A DNA stretch of 64,000 nucleotides from CBFDBF01 sp050293315 (GTDB lineage: Bacteria > Pseudomonadota > Gammaproteobacteria > Chromatiales > Chromatiaceae), in assembly GCA_050293315.1 (NCBI GenBank), contig JBNKMS010000012.1, positions 248,001 through 312,000 of the forward strand. Direction: 5' to 3'. The first letter of the stretch is position 1. Each line of letters opens with the position of its first letter. A program made the translations under genes and the position numbers. Shown here in pieces: positions 25,340-35,075 of this stretch. The notes beneath the pieces were generated by a model. It was not told the DNA's origin and did no database searches. It saw only the letters and a list, made by a program, of their open reading frames with translations.

Positions 25340-25630
25340 ATGAATATTCGTCCACTGCATGATCGCGTGATCGTTCGTCGTATGGAAGAGGAGCGTACCA
25401 GCCCGGGGGGCATCGTGCTTCCGGACTCTGCTACCGAGAAGCCGGTGCAGGGTGAAGTCCTGGCTGTAGGCAAGGGCAAGATTCTGGAGAATGGTGATGT
25501 TCGTCCAATGGATCTTAAGGTTGGGGATAAGGTTCTTTTCGGCAAGTACTCAGGCACCGAGGTGAAGGTTGAGGGTGAAGAGATGCTGGTGATGCGCGAA
25601 GAGGACATTATGGGTGTGATTGAGGGCTGA
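25340..25630 (+). CDS. groS: Co-chaperonin GroES
   Basis: 96 residues. Contains MNIRPLHDRVIVRRMEEE, the mobile loop TSPGGIVLPDSATEKP and the closing VMREEDIMGVIE. It caps the GroEL ring. It shares the heat-shock promoter above with groEL, which begins 74 bases later. Confidence 0.98.
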   Translation: MNIRPLHDRVIVRRMEEERTSPGGIVLPDSATEKPVQGEVLAVGKGKILENGDVRPMDLKVGDKVLFGKYSGTEVKVEGEEMLVMREEDIMGVIEG

Positions 25631-25704
25631 TTACCGCGCATATAGCCGGTTACTGCCGCGATTCACACTAACAAACGAATTCTAGATTTCCGAGGAACAA
25701 CGCA

Positions 25705-27360
25705 ATGAGTGCGAAAGAGGTTAAATTTGGTAACTCCGCCCGTAGCCGTATGATGCAGGGCGTTAACATTCTGGCTGATGCCGTCAAGGTGACCCTGGGG
25801 CCGAAGGGCCGCAATGTAGTGTTGGATAAGTCTTTCGGGGCCCCAACCGTGACCAAGGACGGCGTCTCTGTGGCCAAAGAGATTGAGCTGTCAGACAAGT
25901 TTGAGAACATGGGTGCACAGATGGTGAAAGAGGTTGCATCGCAGACCTCTGATGTCGCCGGTGACGGCACCACTACTGCCACCGTTCTGGCCCAGGCCAT
26001 GGTGCGTGAAGGTCTGAAGGCGGTCGCCGCCGGTATGAACCCGATGGATCTTAAGCGCGGCATGGACAAGGCCGTAGGTGCTGCCGTTGAGGAGCTGCAG
26101 AAGCTGTCCAAGCCATGTGCCGATGACAAAGAGATTGCCCAGGTTGGTACCATCTCCGCCAACTCCGATGAGTCCATCGGTAATATCATCGCAGAGGCGA
26201 TGCAGAAGGTTGGTAAAGAGGGTGTCATAACGGTAGAAGAGGGCTCCACCCTGGATAACGAGCTGGACGTAGTAGAGGGCATGCAGTTTGATCGTGGCTA
26301 TCTCTCTCCTTACTTTGCCAACAACCAGCAGAACATGTCCGCTGAACTGGATGAGCCGTATATCCTGCTGCACGACAAGAAGATCTCCAATATCCGTGAT
26401 CTGTTGCCGGTGCTTGAGGGCGTAGCCAAGTCCGGCAGGGCGCTGCTGATCATCGCAGAGGATATCGAAGGTGAGGCGTTGGCCACCCTGGTAGTGAATA
26501 ACATCCGCGGTGTGGTCAAGGTCTGTGCCGTCAAGGCCCCTGGCTTTGGTGATCGGCGTAAGGCAATGCTGCAGGATATCGCTATCCTGACAGGTGCTAC
26601 CGTGATCTCGGAAGAGGTCGGCCTGACCCTGGAGAAGGCTGGTCTGGATGATCTGGGCAGCGCGAAGAAGATCCAGATCACCAAAGAGGAGACCACCATT
26701 ATTGATGGTGCCGGCTCTGAGGTTGATATCAAGTCACGGGTAGACCAGATCCGGGCCCAGATCGAGGAGACCAGCTCCGATTACGATCGTGAGAAGCTGC
26801 AGGAGCGGGTTGCCAAACTGGCCGGCGGTGTTGCCGTGATCAAGGTTGGCGCCGCAACTGAGGTCGAGATGAAAGAGAAGAAGGCGCGGGTTGAAGATGC
26901 CCTGCACGCCACCCGTGCGGCAGTCGAAGAGGGCGTAGTCCCTGGTGGCGGTGTCTCCCTGATTCGTGCCCTGCAGGCGTTGGGTAAACTCAAGGGTGAT
27001 AACCACGACCAGGATGTCGGTATCGGCCTGGCCTGTCGTGCGATGGAAGAACCGCTGCGTCAGATCGTTACCAATGCGGGTGAAGAGGCCTCTGTAGTGG
27101 TCAATAAGGTGGCAGAGGGCAAGGGTAACTTTGGCTACAACGCCGGGACCGGCGAGTATGGAGACATGATCGCCATGGGTATCCTGGACCCGACCAAGGT
27201 GACCCGTACTGCACTGCAGAACGCCGCCTCTGTCTCCGCCCTGATGGTTACCACCGAGGCGATGGTTGCCGACGAGCCGAAGGAAGATGGTGCCGGCATG
27301 CCTGATATGAGCGGCATGGGCGGTATGGGCGGCATGGGTGGTATGGGCGGCATGATGTAA
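25705..27360 (+). CDS. groL: Chaperonin GroEL
   Basis: 551 residues, normal length. N-terminal LGPKGRNVVLDKSFGAPTVT and VAGDGTTTATVLAQA carry the ATP-binding Asp and Thr residues. The C-terminal tail is the Gly-Gly-Met repeat (MSGMGGMGGMGGMGGMM). It refolds proteins with GroES. It ends before a strong terminator. Confidence 0.99.
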   Translation: MSAKEVKFGNSARSRMMQGVNILADAVKVTLGPKGRNVVLDKSFGAPTVTKDGVSVAKEIELSDKFENMGAQMVKEVASQTSDVAGDGTTTATVLAQAMVREGLKAVAAGMNPMDLKRGMDKAVGAAVEELQKLSKPCADDKEIAQVGTISANSDESIGNIIAEAMQKVGKEGVITVEEGSTLDNELDVVEGMQFDRGYLSPYFANNQQNMSAELDEPYILLHDKKISNIRDLLPVLEGVAKSGRALLIIAEDIEGEALATLVVNNIRGVVKVCAVKAPGFGDRRKAMLQDIAILTGATVISEEVGLTLEKAGLDDLGSAKKIQITKEETTIIDGAGSEVDIKSRVDQIRAQIEETSSDYDREKLQERVAKLAGGVAVIKVGAATEVEMKEKKARVEDALHATRAAVEEGVVPGGGVSLIRALQALGKLKGDNHDQDVGIGLACRAMEEPLRQIVTNAGEEASVVVNKVAEGKGNFGYNAGTGEYGDMIAMGILDPTKVTRTALQNAASVSALMVTTEAMVADEPKEDGAGMPDMSGMGGMGGMGGMGGMM

Positions 27361-27385
27361 GTGCCCGGCTATCCATTGTAGCTTT

Positions 27386-27414
27386 AAAAGGCCCCGCCTC
27401 GGCGGGGCCTTTTT
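27386..27414 (+). terminator. Intrinsic terminator after groEL
   Basis: AAAAGGCCCCGCC (27386-27398) and GGCGGGGCCTTTT (27401-27413) are perfect complements, giving a GC-rich stem ending in TTTTT. It is a bidirectional-looking structure between groEL and the minus-strand DUF5989 gene. Confidence 0.9.
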
Positions 27415-27444
27415 GTGTATATCAATATCTGGTTGTGACTGTTA

Positions 27445-27597
27445 TTAAAACAGGGTGTAGATAAATGGGGCTATAGCGGAGCCCTGGGCGATAATCAACA
27501 GCCCACCGAGTAGTATGAGGACAATAACGATGGGCAGGAGCCAGAATTTTTTTCGCTCCCGCATAAATGCCCAGAGGTCTTTCAGTAGGTCTAACAT
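27445..27597 (-). CDS. DUF5989-like small membrane protein
   Basis: 50 residues, too short for usual gene lists. It starts MLDLLKDLWAFMRERKKFWLLP followed by one membrane helix (about 19-37) and ends in APFIYTLF. Its ATG overlaps the SxtJ stop in ATGA, so translation is coupled. Proteins of this shape regularly follow carbamoyltransferase and SxtJ genes in bacteria. The function is unknown; the fixed neighbourhood suggests it is an accessory to the carbamoyltransferase. Confidence 0.85.
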   Translation of the reverse strand: MLDLLKDLWAFMRERKKFWLLPIVIVLILLGGLLIIAQGSAIAPFIYTLF

Positions 27598-27986
27598 CAG
27601 AACGGTCTCTCCATATGGTTTTCCGGCGGTGTGTTGCTCTCCACCCTATAGCTTTGTTCGGCATGGTTCAGTTTTCTTCGCAGAGGGTCTTTGCCCAACA
27701 GGCGCATGACCAGACCGACCGGTAGAAAAATAAAAAAGAATACCAGGCTGAGCAGTATACGGGTATTTATCCATCCCAGAACATGGGCCATCTTCATCCA
27801 CCAGTGATGAACGGGACGGAGCAGGCCAGGCAGAATAAGAGATATAGTACCCAAGGCCGCAGCTGTGACCCATGGCCATAGGGGCCAGGATGTGGCATCC
27901 CAGATCCACGGCAGCAGCAGGCCGAACACCAGTGCGATCATGCCGGCGGTGATCAGGCCGAACTCTCTAAGGGACTTGTTGCTCAT
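27597..27986 (-). CDS. SxtJ-family membrane protein
   Basis: 129 residues from the ATG at 27984-27986, chosen for its AAGAGA ribosome site; an in-frame ATG at 28001 adds five residues. Two to three membrane helices (about 10-28, 35-55, 75-100), then a basic tail RLLGKDPLRRKL typical of SxtJ proteins. It follows the carbamoyltransferase stop by about 20 bases and overlaps the DUF5989 gene. SxtJ proteins are named from the saxitoxin cluster but are common partners of carbamoyltransferases elsewhere. The mechanism is unknown. Confidence 0.85.
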   Translation of the reverse strand: MSNKSLREFGLITAGMIALVFGLLLPWIWDATSWPLWPWVTAAALGTISLILPGLLRPVHHWWMKMAHVLGWINTRILLSLVFFFIFLPVGLVMRLLGKDPLRRKLNHAEQSYRVESNTPPENHMERPF

Positions 27987-28007
27987 TATCTCTTGTTTCA
28001 TCTGTTA

Positions 28008-29855
28008 TTAATCCAGTTCAAACTCCTGTTTCCAACTGTCATCCTGTTTCCATGCGGGTTGGTCGGGTTTGGCCAGCAGAAAATTTTCGATTACCAGGTA
28101 ATCCATCTCGGTACGCATGAAGCAGCGGTAGGCGTCGGTCGGAGTGCAGACTATCGGTTCCCCGCGTACGTTAAAAGATGTGTTGACCAGGACGCCGCAA
28201 CCGGTTCTTTCCTCAAAGGCCTGAAGAAGTTGGTGAAAGCGGGGGTTGGTCTCTTGATGTACGGTCTGTACCCTGGCCGAATAGTCTACATGGGTTATGG
28301 CCGGGAGGTCAGAACGCTTCAGGTTTAGCTTTTCTATCCCAAACAGCCTTTCTTGCGCCTCCGTCATCTGGTGACGAATCCTCTGTGCCACCGGGGCGAC
28401 GATCAACATATAGGGGCTGGGCCGGTCCAGCTCGAAATAGTCGGAGACCCGCTCCGCCAATACCGCTGGTGCGAAGGGGCGGAAGGATTCCCGGTATTTT
28501 ATCTTTAGGTTCATTACCGATTGCATCTTCTCCGAGCGCGGATCACCAATGATGGAGCGTCCCCCCAGGGCCCTGGGTCCAAACTCCATGCGGCCCTGAA
28601 ACCAGCCGACCACATGTTCCTGCTCCAGGATTTCAGCAAGCCTTGGCATGAGTGCATCGTCGCTCAGTGCTGTGTAACTGGCGTTTAGGCTATCCAGTTC
28701 ATGTTGAATCTGGTCGCTGGAGAACCTCGGACCCAGGTAGGAGCCTCGGGAGCGATCCTGGCCTATAGCGTTTGGCCGTTCTGCGTGGTGGTGTTCATGC
28801 CATGCCGCCAGGGCGGCGCCCAATGCCCCTCCGGCATCCCCTGCCGCCGGCTGTATCCAGATGTCTCGAAATGGTCCATCACGGAGCAGCTTGCCGTTGG
28901 CAACGCAGTTAAGGGCCACGCCGCCGGCCAGGCAGAGATAATCAGCATCGGTCTCCTTCTGCAGGGACTTGGCCAGGGCCATGACCACCTTTTCTGTGAC
29001 CACCTGTATAGATGCCGCCAGATCCATCTCACGTTGAGTGATGTCTGATTCTGCGGTACGGGGCGGACCGCTGAATAGTCGGCTGAACTTGTCGTTGGTC
29101 ATGGTCAGGCCGGTGCAGTAGTTGAAGTAGGACATATCCAGACGAAAGCTGCCGTCCTCTTTCAGGTCCATCAGGCTATCCAGGATCAGGTCTGCGTACT
29201 TTGGGGTACCGTAAGGGGCCAGCCCCATTAGTTTGTATTCGCCGGAGTTGACCTTAAAGCCGCAAAAATAGGTAAATGCGGAGTAGAGTAGCCCCAGGGA
29301 GTGGGGGAAATCTATCTCCCACAGGGGCTTAAGTTCCTTGCCATCTCCCAGCCAGGCGGTGGTGGTGGCCCACTCTCCTACCCCATCCAGGCACAGCACC
29401 GCTGCCTTCTGATACGGGCTGGGATAGAAGGCCGATGCGGCATGCGATTGGTGGTGACCGGCAAACAGCAGTTGCGGTAAATCTGATTTAGAACAGCCGG
29501 CAAGAGTTGAGAGTTCATGCTTGAGGGTGCTTTTTAGATATAGCTTCTCCTTCAGCCAGATCGGCATGGCGGCGATAAAGGAGCGTATCCCTTTGGGTGC
29601 GTAGCTCAGGTAGGTCTCTAGTAGGCGCTCGAATTTAACCAGCGGTTTGTCATAAAAGACCACCTGGTCGATCTCTTGCAATGAGCAGCCGGCCTCGCGT
29701 AGACAGTAGGCGATGGCCTGGGCCGGAAAACCGGCATCATGTTTTTTCCGGGAGAAGCGCTCTTCCTGGGCAGCGGCAAGCGTCTCGCCATCCTCGATCA
29801 GGGCGGCGGCGCTGTCATGATAGTAAGCTGATATGCCGAGTATTTTTATGCTCAA
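28008..29855 (-). CDS. NodU/CmcH-family carbamoyltransferase
   Basis: 615 residues. N-terminal Kae1-like domain: KILGISAYYHDSAAALIEDG, EERFSRKKHD, and the metal-site HHQSHAASAFYPSPY; later LAGGVALN and GPRALGGRSIIGDPR, and the C-terminal GVLVNTSFNVRGEPIVCTPTDA. The family makes carbamoyl-AMP from carbamoyl phosphate and ATP and transfers the carbamoyl group to a hydroxyl of a sugar or other acceptor. It heads a minus-strand operon with SxtJ and DUF5989, divergent from the SGNH hydrolase. The acceptor is unknown. Confidence 0.95.
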   Translation of the reverse strand: MSIKILGISAYYHDSAAALIEDGETLAAAQEERFSRKKHDAGFPAQAIAYCLREAGCSLQEIDQVVFYDKPLVKFERLLETYLSYAPKGIRSFIAAMPIWLKEKLYLKSTLKHELSTLAGCSKSDLPQLLFAGHHQSHAASAFYPSPYQKAAVLCLDGVGEWATTTAWLGDGKELKPLWEIDFPHSLGLLYSAFTYFCGFKVNSGEYKLMGLAPYGTPKYADLILDSLMDLKEDGSFRLDMSYFNYCTGLTMTNDKFSRLFSGPPRTAESDITQREMDLAASIQVVTEKVVMALAKSLQKETDADYLCLAGGVALNCVANGKLLRDGPFRDIWIQPAAGDAGGALGAALAAWHEHHHAERPNAIGQDRSRGSYLGPRFSSDQIQHELDSLNASYTALSDDALMPRLAEILEQEHVVGWFQGRMEFGPRALGGRSIIGDPRSEKMQSVMNLKIKYRESFRPFAPAVLAERVSDYFELDRPSPYMLIVAPVAQRIRHQMTEAQERLFGIEKLNLKRSDLPAITHVDYSARVQTVHQETNPRFHQLLQAFEERTGCGVLVNTSFNVRGEPIVCTPTDAYRCFMRTEMDYLVIENFLLAKPDQPAWKQDDSWKQEFELD

Positions 29856-30051
29856 TGTGGAGTATGCTCAGGAGAACGATCGTAAATTATAGATGTACGG
29901 TAGAAGTTTATAAACAGTTTTCAGTGTTTGTCTTTGGGCTGATCATGTATAAAGTATGTCTTGGGATTATTTGGCGTGTCAGACGCTCTGCGAGAAAATA
30001 GATACGTGTGTGCGGAGATGCAGGGCTATATGATTTTCCACAGGGCGTTTT

Positions 30052-31152
30052 ATGTCTAATAAAAAATTACTTTTTTTCTCGATTCTTTTTTCATTATCTC
30101 TTTTTGAGTTCGGACTCTATGTTGCAACCAAGGCAGGGATTTTGAAAATAGAAGAACCATCGTACTCCCTTGAGTATGTGGTCCCGTTTTGGGTCAATAA
30201 CAATAAGGATTTTGGGGTGTGGCACCTGCCCAATTACAGATATCACCATAGTAAATCATGTTTTGATGTTGAGTACAGAAGTAATAGCTGGGGAGCGCGG
30301 GATCGTGAGAGGGAATTAAAATCTGACAAATCCAGGGTGGTTGTGTTGGGGGACTCTTTTGTAGAAGGCTTTGGGGTTGAACGTGAAGAGCGTTTCTCTG
30401 ACATATTAGAGAAGCGAACGGGTCTGGAGCATCTCAACTTTGGCACCTCCGGCCATTTCGGTCCAACCCAGTACAGCCTGCTTTATGAGCATCTGGCCAT
30501 GCGTTTTGAGCATGACAAGGTCATAGTGGCGATCTTGCCGGATAATGATTTCAAGGATGACAGCTATGAGCGGGGAAAACGCAAATACTCCAGCCATTAT
30601 CGTCCCTATTTTGTTGGGAAATACCCGGATTACAAGCTGGTATATTTTCGCGAGGATCTTGATCTGCCAAAGGCCAAGATCTGGGCGAAATACATTCAGG
30701 GTTGGTTGCGGGAATTCACCTACATAGGGCGGACTTATGAGTATTTCTCGGCTCTACGACGTTTTGCTGAGACGGAGCAGGAGCTCAGTGAGTTCGAGAT
30801 AAAGAGCAAGCGTTTAAGCTCGATGTTTTATGATTTTACCGACGAGGAATTCGACCTGATGCGGTTTTCACTTGAGCGCATCGTAAGGTTGGCAGGGGAT
30901 AGAAAGGTGCTGTTTATTACTATCCCCAGGGCGTCTGATTTCACTCGCTATGATAAAGACGGTCCGTCGCCATTGGCGCGACGCCTGGAAGAGCTGGCCA
31001 AATCCATAGGGGCTGAGTATTTGGATCTGTTATCCCTAATGGCCCAGGCTGAAACAGATCGCTCCAAGTTTTTCCTCAGGTGCGATGATCATTGGAATGG
31101 CTATGGAAATATGAGTGCTGCTGATTTTATTCAAGGATCCTCTCTTTATTGA
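30052..31152 (+). CDS. Membrane-anchored SGNH/GDSL-like hydrolase
   Basis: 366 residues. An N-terminal membrane helix or uncleaved signal (about 5-27) exports the rest. The nucleophile block is VVLGDSFVEGFG (Ser in GDS) and the closing catalytic pair is in FFLRCDDHWNGYGN (DxxH). This arrangement is close to AlgX/DltD-like and other SGNH esterases that add or remove acyl groups on glycans. It is divergent from the carbamoyltransferase operon, which commonly travels with such hydrolases. The first codons are AT-rich compared with later ones. It ends 36 bases before glnE. Confidence 0.85.
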   Translation: MSNKKLLFFSILFSLSLFEFGLYVATKAGILKIEEPSYSLEYVVPFWVNNNKDFGVWHLPNYRYHHSKSCFDVEYRSNSWGARDRERELKSDKSRVVVLGDSFVEGFGVEREERFSDILEKRTGLEHLNFGTSGHFGPTQYSLLYEHLAMRFEHDKVIVAILPDNDFKDDSYERGKRKYSSHYRPYFVGKYPDYKLVYFREDLDLPKAKIWAKYIQGWLREFTYIGRTYEYFSALRRFAETEQELSEFEIKSKRLSSMFYDFTDEEFDLMRFSLERIVRLAGDRKVLFITIPRASDFTRYDKDGPSPLARRLEELAKSIGAEYLDLLSLMAQAETDRSKFFLRCDDHWNGYGNMSAADFIQGSSLY

Positions 31153-31188
31153 TCTGCAGCATAACTGATACAACTATTTGAGGATGAG

Positions 31189-34047
31189 ATGGTTGCACCG
31201 GATTCACTAACCGAACAGGTAGAGGCCCAGTGGCAGGGTTGGTGTGAATCTCTGCAGCAGGAGCAAATCGCCAGACTTGAAACTGACCCCGATTTTATAA
31301 CCGAGCTTAAACGGGTATGGGAGGCCAGTGACTATGTGGTGCAGAGCTGTGTGCGTAATCCCAGCCTGCTTTTCATGTTACTGGAGAAGGGCGATCTGCA
31401 CTCCAGCTTTGCCCAAGGTGAGATCGCAGATCGTCTGCGCACGGAGTTGAGGCCGGTTGCTGATGAAGATGCCCTGCACCAGCTCTTACGCAAGTTCCGC
31501 CGCTACCATATGGTGCGTATCATCTGGCGTGATCTCTCCGGTGCTGCCGCACTGAGTGAGACCATGGAGGACCTCTCGGCATTGGCCGATAGCTGCGTAG
31601 AGCTGGCATTGGAGCTGCTTTATGGCTGGGCACTGGAGCAGTACGGTATACCGCGTGGTCCTGATGGGAGCCAGCAGGGTCTACTGGTACTCGGCGTAGG
31701 CAAGTTGGGGGCGCGTGAACTCAACCTCTCTTCAGACATAGATTTGATCTTCCTCTTTCCGCAACATGGTGAGGTAGAGGGGAAGAGGGCTCAAACCAAT
31801 GAACAGTTCTTTATTCGCCTCTGTCAGCAGCTGATCAAGGTGCTGAACAGCCAGACTGGTGACGGCTTTGTCTTCCGGGTTGATGCACGGCTACGCCCGT
31901 TTGGCGATTCCGGCCCTCTAGCCATGAGTATGGATGCCATGGAGGAGTACTATCAGTCACACGCGCGCGATTGGGAGCGTTATGCCATGGTAAAGGCGCG
32001 AGTGGTCGCTGGAGAGCAGGCGGTAGGGGAGGCGTTTATGCGGATGCTGCGCCCCTTTGTCTACCGCCGCTATCTCGACTTCAATGCACTTGAGTCCCTG
32101 CGCAGCATGAAGTTGTTGATCAGTCAGGAGCTCAAACGCAAAGGGATGGCAGATAACATCAAACTCGGCCCCGGCGGTATCCGTGAGATTGAGTTTATCG
32201 GTCAGGTCTTCCAGCTGGTGCGCGGGGGGCGTGATCCTGAGCTGCAGATTCGTCCAATCCTGCAGGTGCTGGAGCTGTTGGCGCAGAAAGACCTGTTGCC
32301 GGAGTATGCAGTGGAGGAGCTGACAGCTGCCTACCGGTTTTTGCGTATGGTGGAGAACAGGATACAGGCCTGGCAGGATCGTCAGGTCCATTCGTTACCG
32401 GGCGATGAGCTGGGTCGACTACGTCTGGCGCGCTCTATGGGGCACTCCGGGTGGGAGAGTTTTTTTTCCGAGCTGGAGCAGCACCGGCAACGTGTGCAGA
32501 GTCACTTCGACCAGGTGTTCGCGGCCCCGCAGGCGGAGAGCGGGTCTACAGAAGAGCATAAACTCCTGGCCGTCTGGCGGGGCGGCCTTGTAGCCGAGGA
32601 TGCGCAGCAGCGTCTGCAGGAGTGTGGTTTTGCCGATCCTGCAGAGGCGCTGCGTCAGCTGGATGAGTTTCGTAGATCCGGCGCCTGCCGTGGTGTGGAG
32701 ACCCGTGGCCAGCAGCGGCTGGAGCAGTTGATGCCGCTGCTGTTGGAGGCGGTCGGGGGCAGCAGTGAATCGGTAGAGACCCTGGGCCGGGTGCTGACCA
32801 TCCTGGAGGCCATCGCCCGTCGTACCGCCTATGTTGCCCTGTTGGTGGAGCGCCCCATCGCACTGTCGCAGCTGGTGCGTCTCAGTGCCGCCAGCCCATG
32901 GATTGCCACCAGGCTGGCCAAACATCCAGTGCTGCTGGATGAGCTACTGGATCCGCGTCGTCTCTACTCTCCCCTGCACAGGGAGGAGCTGGAGGAAGAG
33001 CTCGACATTCTCCTGTCTTCTATTGATGCGGATGACCTGGAGGAGCAGATGGAGCGGCTGCGCCAGTTTAACCGCAGCAGTAAATTGAGGGTGGCGGCAG
33101 CCGACATCACCGGGGTGATCCCGTTGATGGTGGTGAGTGACTATCTAACCGAGATCGCAGAGGTCATCACTGTACAGGTTCTAAAGATCTGCTGGAACTA
33201 CATGGTGGGACGCCACGGTACACCTGGTGGCCTCTCTTCGGAGGATATGGGTTTTGCCATCATTGCCTATGGCAAGTTGGGTGGCATTGAGCTTGGCTAC
33301 GGCTCTGATCTGGATCTGGTGTTTCTGCATAGCAGCGAAGATGGCAATGCCATGAGCAGTGGTGAGCGTGCAATAGCGAATGACCTGTTCTATGTCCGCT
33401 TAGGGCAGCGCATGATCCATATGTTTTCCACCCGGACCCCGGCTGGACAGCTATATGAGGTGGATATGAGGCTGCGCCCCAGCGGTAACGCCGGCTTTCT
33501 GGCGACATCGCTCAAGGCGTTTGCAAAGTATCAGCATGAGCAGGCCTGGACCTGGGAGCACCAGGCGCTGTTGCGGGCGCGTCCCATAGCTGGAGATCCA
33601 AAGGTGATTGCACGCTTCCGGCAGATCCGTATGGAGGTGCTGTCACGAGAGCGGGATCCGGAGCAGTTGCGTGTTGAGGTGGAGGAGATGCGCGAGAAGA
33701 TGCGGCAGACACTGGACAGATCTGGAAACGGCATGTTTGATCTCAAGCAGGGTGAGGGAGGTATCGCAGATATAGAATTTATGGTTCAATATCTCGTTCT
33801 ACGCGAGGCCAGTAAATATCCTGGCATGCTGGCGTGGAGCGATAACATCCGCTTGCTTAATGGACTGGCGCAACACGGGGTGTTGACGGCAGAGAGGGCC
33901 GATATGCTGGCCAACGCCTACCGTGGGTTTAGGGCAGTCAATCACCGCAACGTACTGCGCGAAGAGTCTGGCCTGGTGGCCGCGGACGAATTGTTAGAGG
34001 ATCGCACCGCGGTACGCGAACTCTGGCAATCCATGATGGTGGATTAG
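31189..34047 (+). CDS. glnE: Bifunctional glutamine synthetase adenylyltransferase/deadenylase GlnE
   Basis: 952 residues, full length. Two nucleotidyltransferase domains are visible. The N-terminal adenylyl-removing domain has GVGKLGARELNLSSDIDLIFLF and GPGGIREIEFIGQVFQL; the C-terminal adenylylating domain has GKLGGIELGYGSDLDLVFLH and GEGGIADIEFMVQYL. It switches glutamine synthetase off and on in response to PII. It is followed by ilvE at 36 bases, and this glnE-ilvE-waaF order is the one I recall from Pseudomonas. Confidence 0.96.
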   Translation: MVAPDSLTEQVEAQWQGWCESLQQEQIARLETDPDFITELKRVWEASDYVVQSCVRNPSLLFMLLEKGDLHSSFAQGEIADRLRTELRPVADEDALHQLLRKFRRYHMVRIIWRDLSGAAALSETMEDLSALADSCVELALELLYGWALEQYGIPRGPDGSQQGLLVLGVGKLGARELNLSSDIDLIFLFPQHGEVEGKRAQTNEQFFIRLCQQLIKVLNSQTGDGFVFRVDARLRPFGDSGPLAMSMDAMEEYYQSHARDWERYAMVKARVVAGEQAVGEAFMRMLRPFVYRRYLDFNALESLRSMKLLISQELKRKGMADNIKLGPGGIREIEFIGQVFQLVRGGRDPELQIRPILQVLELLAQKDLLPEYAVEELTAAYRFLRMVENRIQAWQDRQVHSLPGDELGRLRLARSMGHSGWESFFSELEQHRQRVQSHFDQVFAAPQAESGSTEEHKLLAVWRGGLVAEDAQQRLQECGFADPAEALRQLDEFRRSGACRGVETRGQQRLEQLMPLLLEAVGGSSESVETLGRVLTILEAIARRTAYVALLVERPIALSQLVRLSAASPWIATRLAKHPVLLDELLDPRRLYSPLHREELEEELDILLSSIDADDLEEQMERLRQFNRSSKLRVAAADITGVIPLMVVSDYLTEIAEVITVQVLKICWNYMVGRHGTPGGLSSEDMGFAIIAYGKLGGIELGYGSDLDLVFLHSSEDGNAMSSGERAIANDLFYVRLGQRMIHMFSTRTPAGQLYEVDMRLRPSGNAGFLATSLKAFAKYQHEQAWTWEHQALLRARPIAGDPKVIARFRQIRMEVLSRERDPEQLRVEVEEMREKMRQTLDRSGNGMFDLKQGEGGIADIEFMVQYLVLREASKYPGMLAWSDNIRLLNGLAQHGVLTAERADMLANAYRGFRAVNHRNVLREESGLVAADELLEDRTAVRELWQSMMVD

Positions 34048-34083
34048 ATCCAGTTAACTCTTAATTTTTTAGAGGAAGATGCA

Positions 34084-35010
34084 ATGCAGACAATGGCAGA
34101 TCGTGACGGGGTAATCTGGCTGGATGGCAAGATGGTGCCCTGGCGTGAGGCCAAGGTCCACGTACTTACCCACACCCTGCACTACGGCATGGGGGTGTTT
34201 GAGGGCGTGCGTGCCTATAAAACAGATCAAGGGGCTGCCATCTTCAGGTTGCAGGACCATACCGATCGGTTGTTTCGTTCCGCCCACATACTGGGGATGA
34301 ACATCCCGCACGATCAGGAGACCATTAACCAGGCGCAGATCGACGTGGTCAGAGAGAACGGACTCGATTCCGGTTACATTCGGCCTATGTGTTTCTACGG
34401 CTCCGAAGGGATGGGGCTGCGTGCCGATAATCTGCGGGTGCATACTATGGTGGCAGCCTGGAGTTGGGGTGCCTACCTGGGGGAGGAGGAGATGGAGAAG
34501 GGGATCCGGATCAGGGTCTCCTCTTTCACCCGTCACCATGTAAACATCACCATGTGCCGGGCCAAGGCCAATGGCAACTATATGAACTCTATGCTGGCGC
34601 TGAAAGAGGCGCTGGAGTGTGGTTATGATGAGGCGCTGCTGCTGGATGCAGAGGGTTATGTAATGGAGGGATCGGGCGAGAACATATTTATTGTGCGTGA
34701 TGGCGTCATATATACCCCCGATCTTACCTCGGCCCTGGACGGTATTACTCGCGACACAGTCATGCGGCTCTGTGCCGAGCTGGGGATCAAGGTGGTAGAG
34801 AAGAGGATCACCCGGGATGAGGTCTATATCGCCGATGAGGCCTTTTTTACCGGTACGGCCGCCGAGGTTACTCCGATCAGAGAGGTGGACAACCGACAGA
34901 TCGGCGGAGGTGGGCGTGGCCCCATAACCGAACGGTTGCAGACGCTCTATTTTGATCAGGTGCATGGGCGCAGGGCTGAGAACCCGGGCTGGTTGACGCC
35001 TGCCAGATAA
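34084..35010 (+). CDS. ilvE: Branched-chain-amino-acid aminotransferase IlvE
   Basis: 308 residues. The PLP Lys is in RAKANGNYMNS, with EGSGENIFIVRDGVIYTP and GITRDTVMRLC downstream, and FFTGTAAEVTPIREVD near the end, all typical of IlvE. It transaminates the keto acids of Val, Leu and Ile. GAGGAAGA before the start is the ribosome site. It lies between glnE and waaF. Confidence 0.96.
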   Translation: MQTMADRDGVIWLDGKMVPWREAKVHVLTHTLHYGMGVFEGVRAYKTDQGAAIFRLQDHTDRLFRSAHILGMNIPHDQETINQAQIDVVRENGLDSGYIRPMCFYGSEGMGLRADNLRVHTMVAAWSWGAYLGEEEMEKGIRIRVSSFTRHHVNITMCRAKANGNYMNSMLALKEALECGYDEALLLDAEGYVMEGSGENIFIVRDGVIYTPDLTSALDGITRDTVMRLCAELGIKVVEKRITRDEVYIADEAFFTGTAAEVTPIREVDNRQIGGGGRGPITERLQTLYFDQVHGRRAENPGWLTPAR

Positions 35011-35075
35011 CTTCCTGATTGTCATGGCCGCGGGCCACTCTAATTACTATCACGGTGTTAGCGGGAGAGTAGAAG

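Noticed and set aside
27135..27353. Antisense frame rich in Met and Pro opposite the groEL end
   Set aside because: It is the reverse reading of the Gly-Gly-Met tail of GroEL and has no ribosome site.
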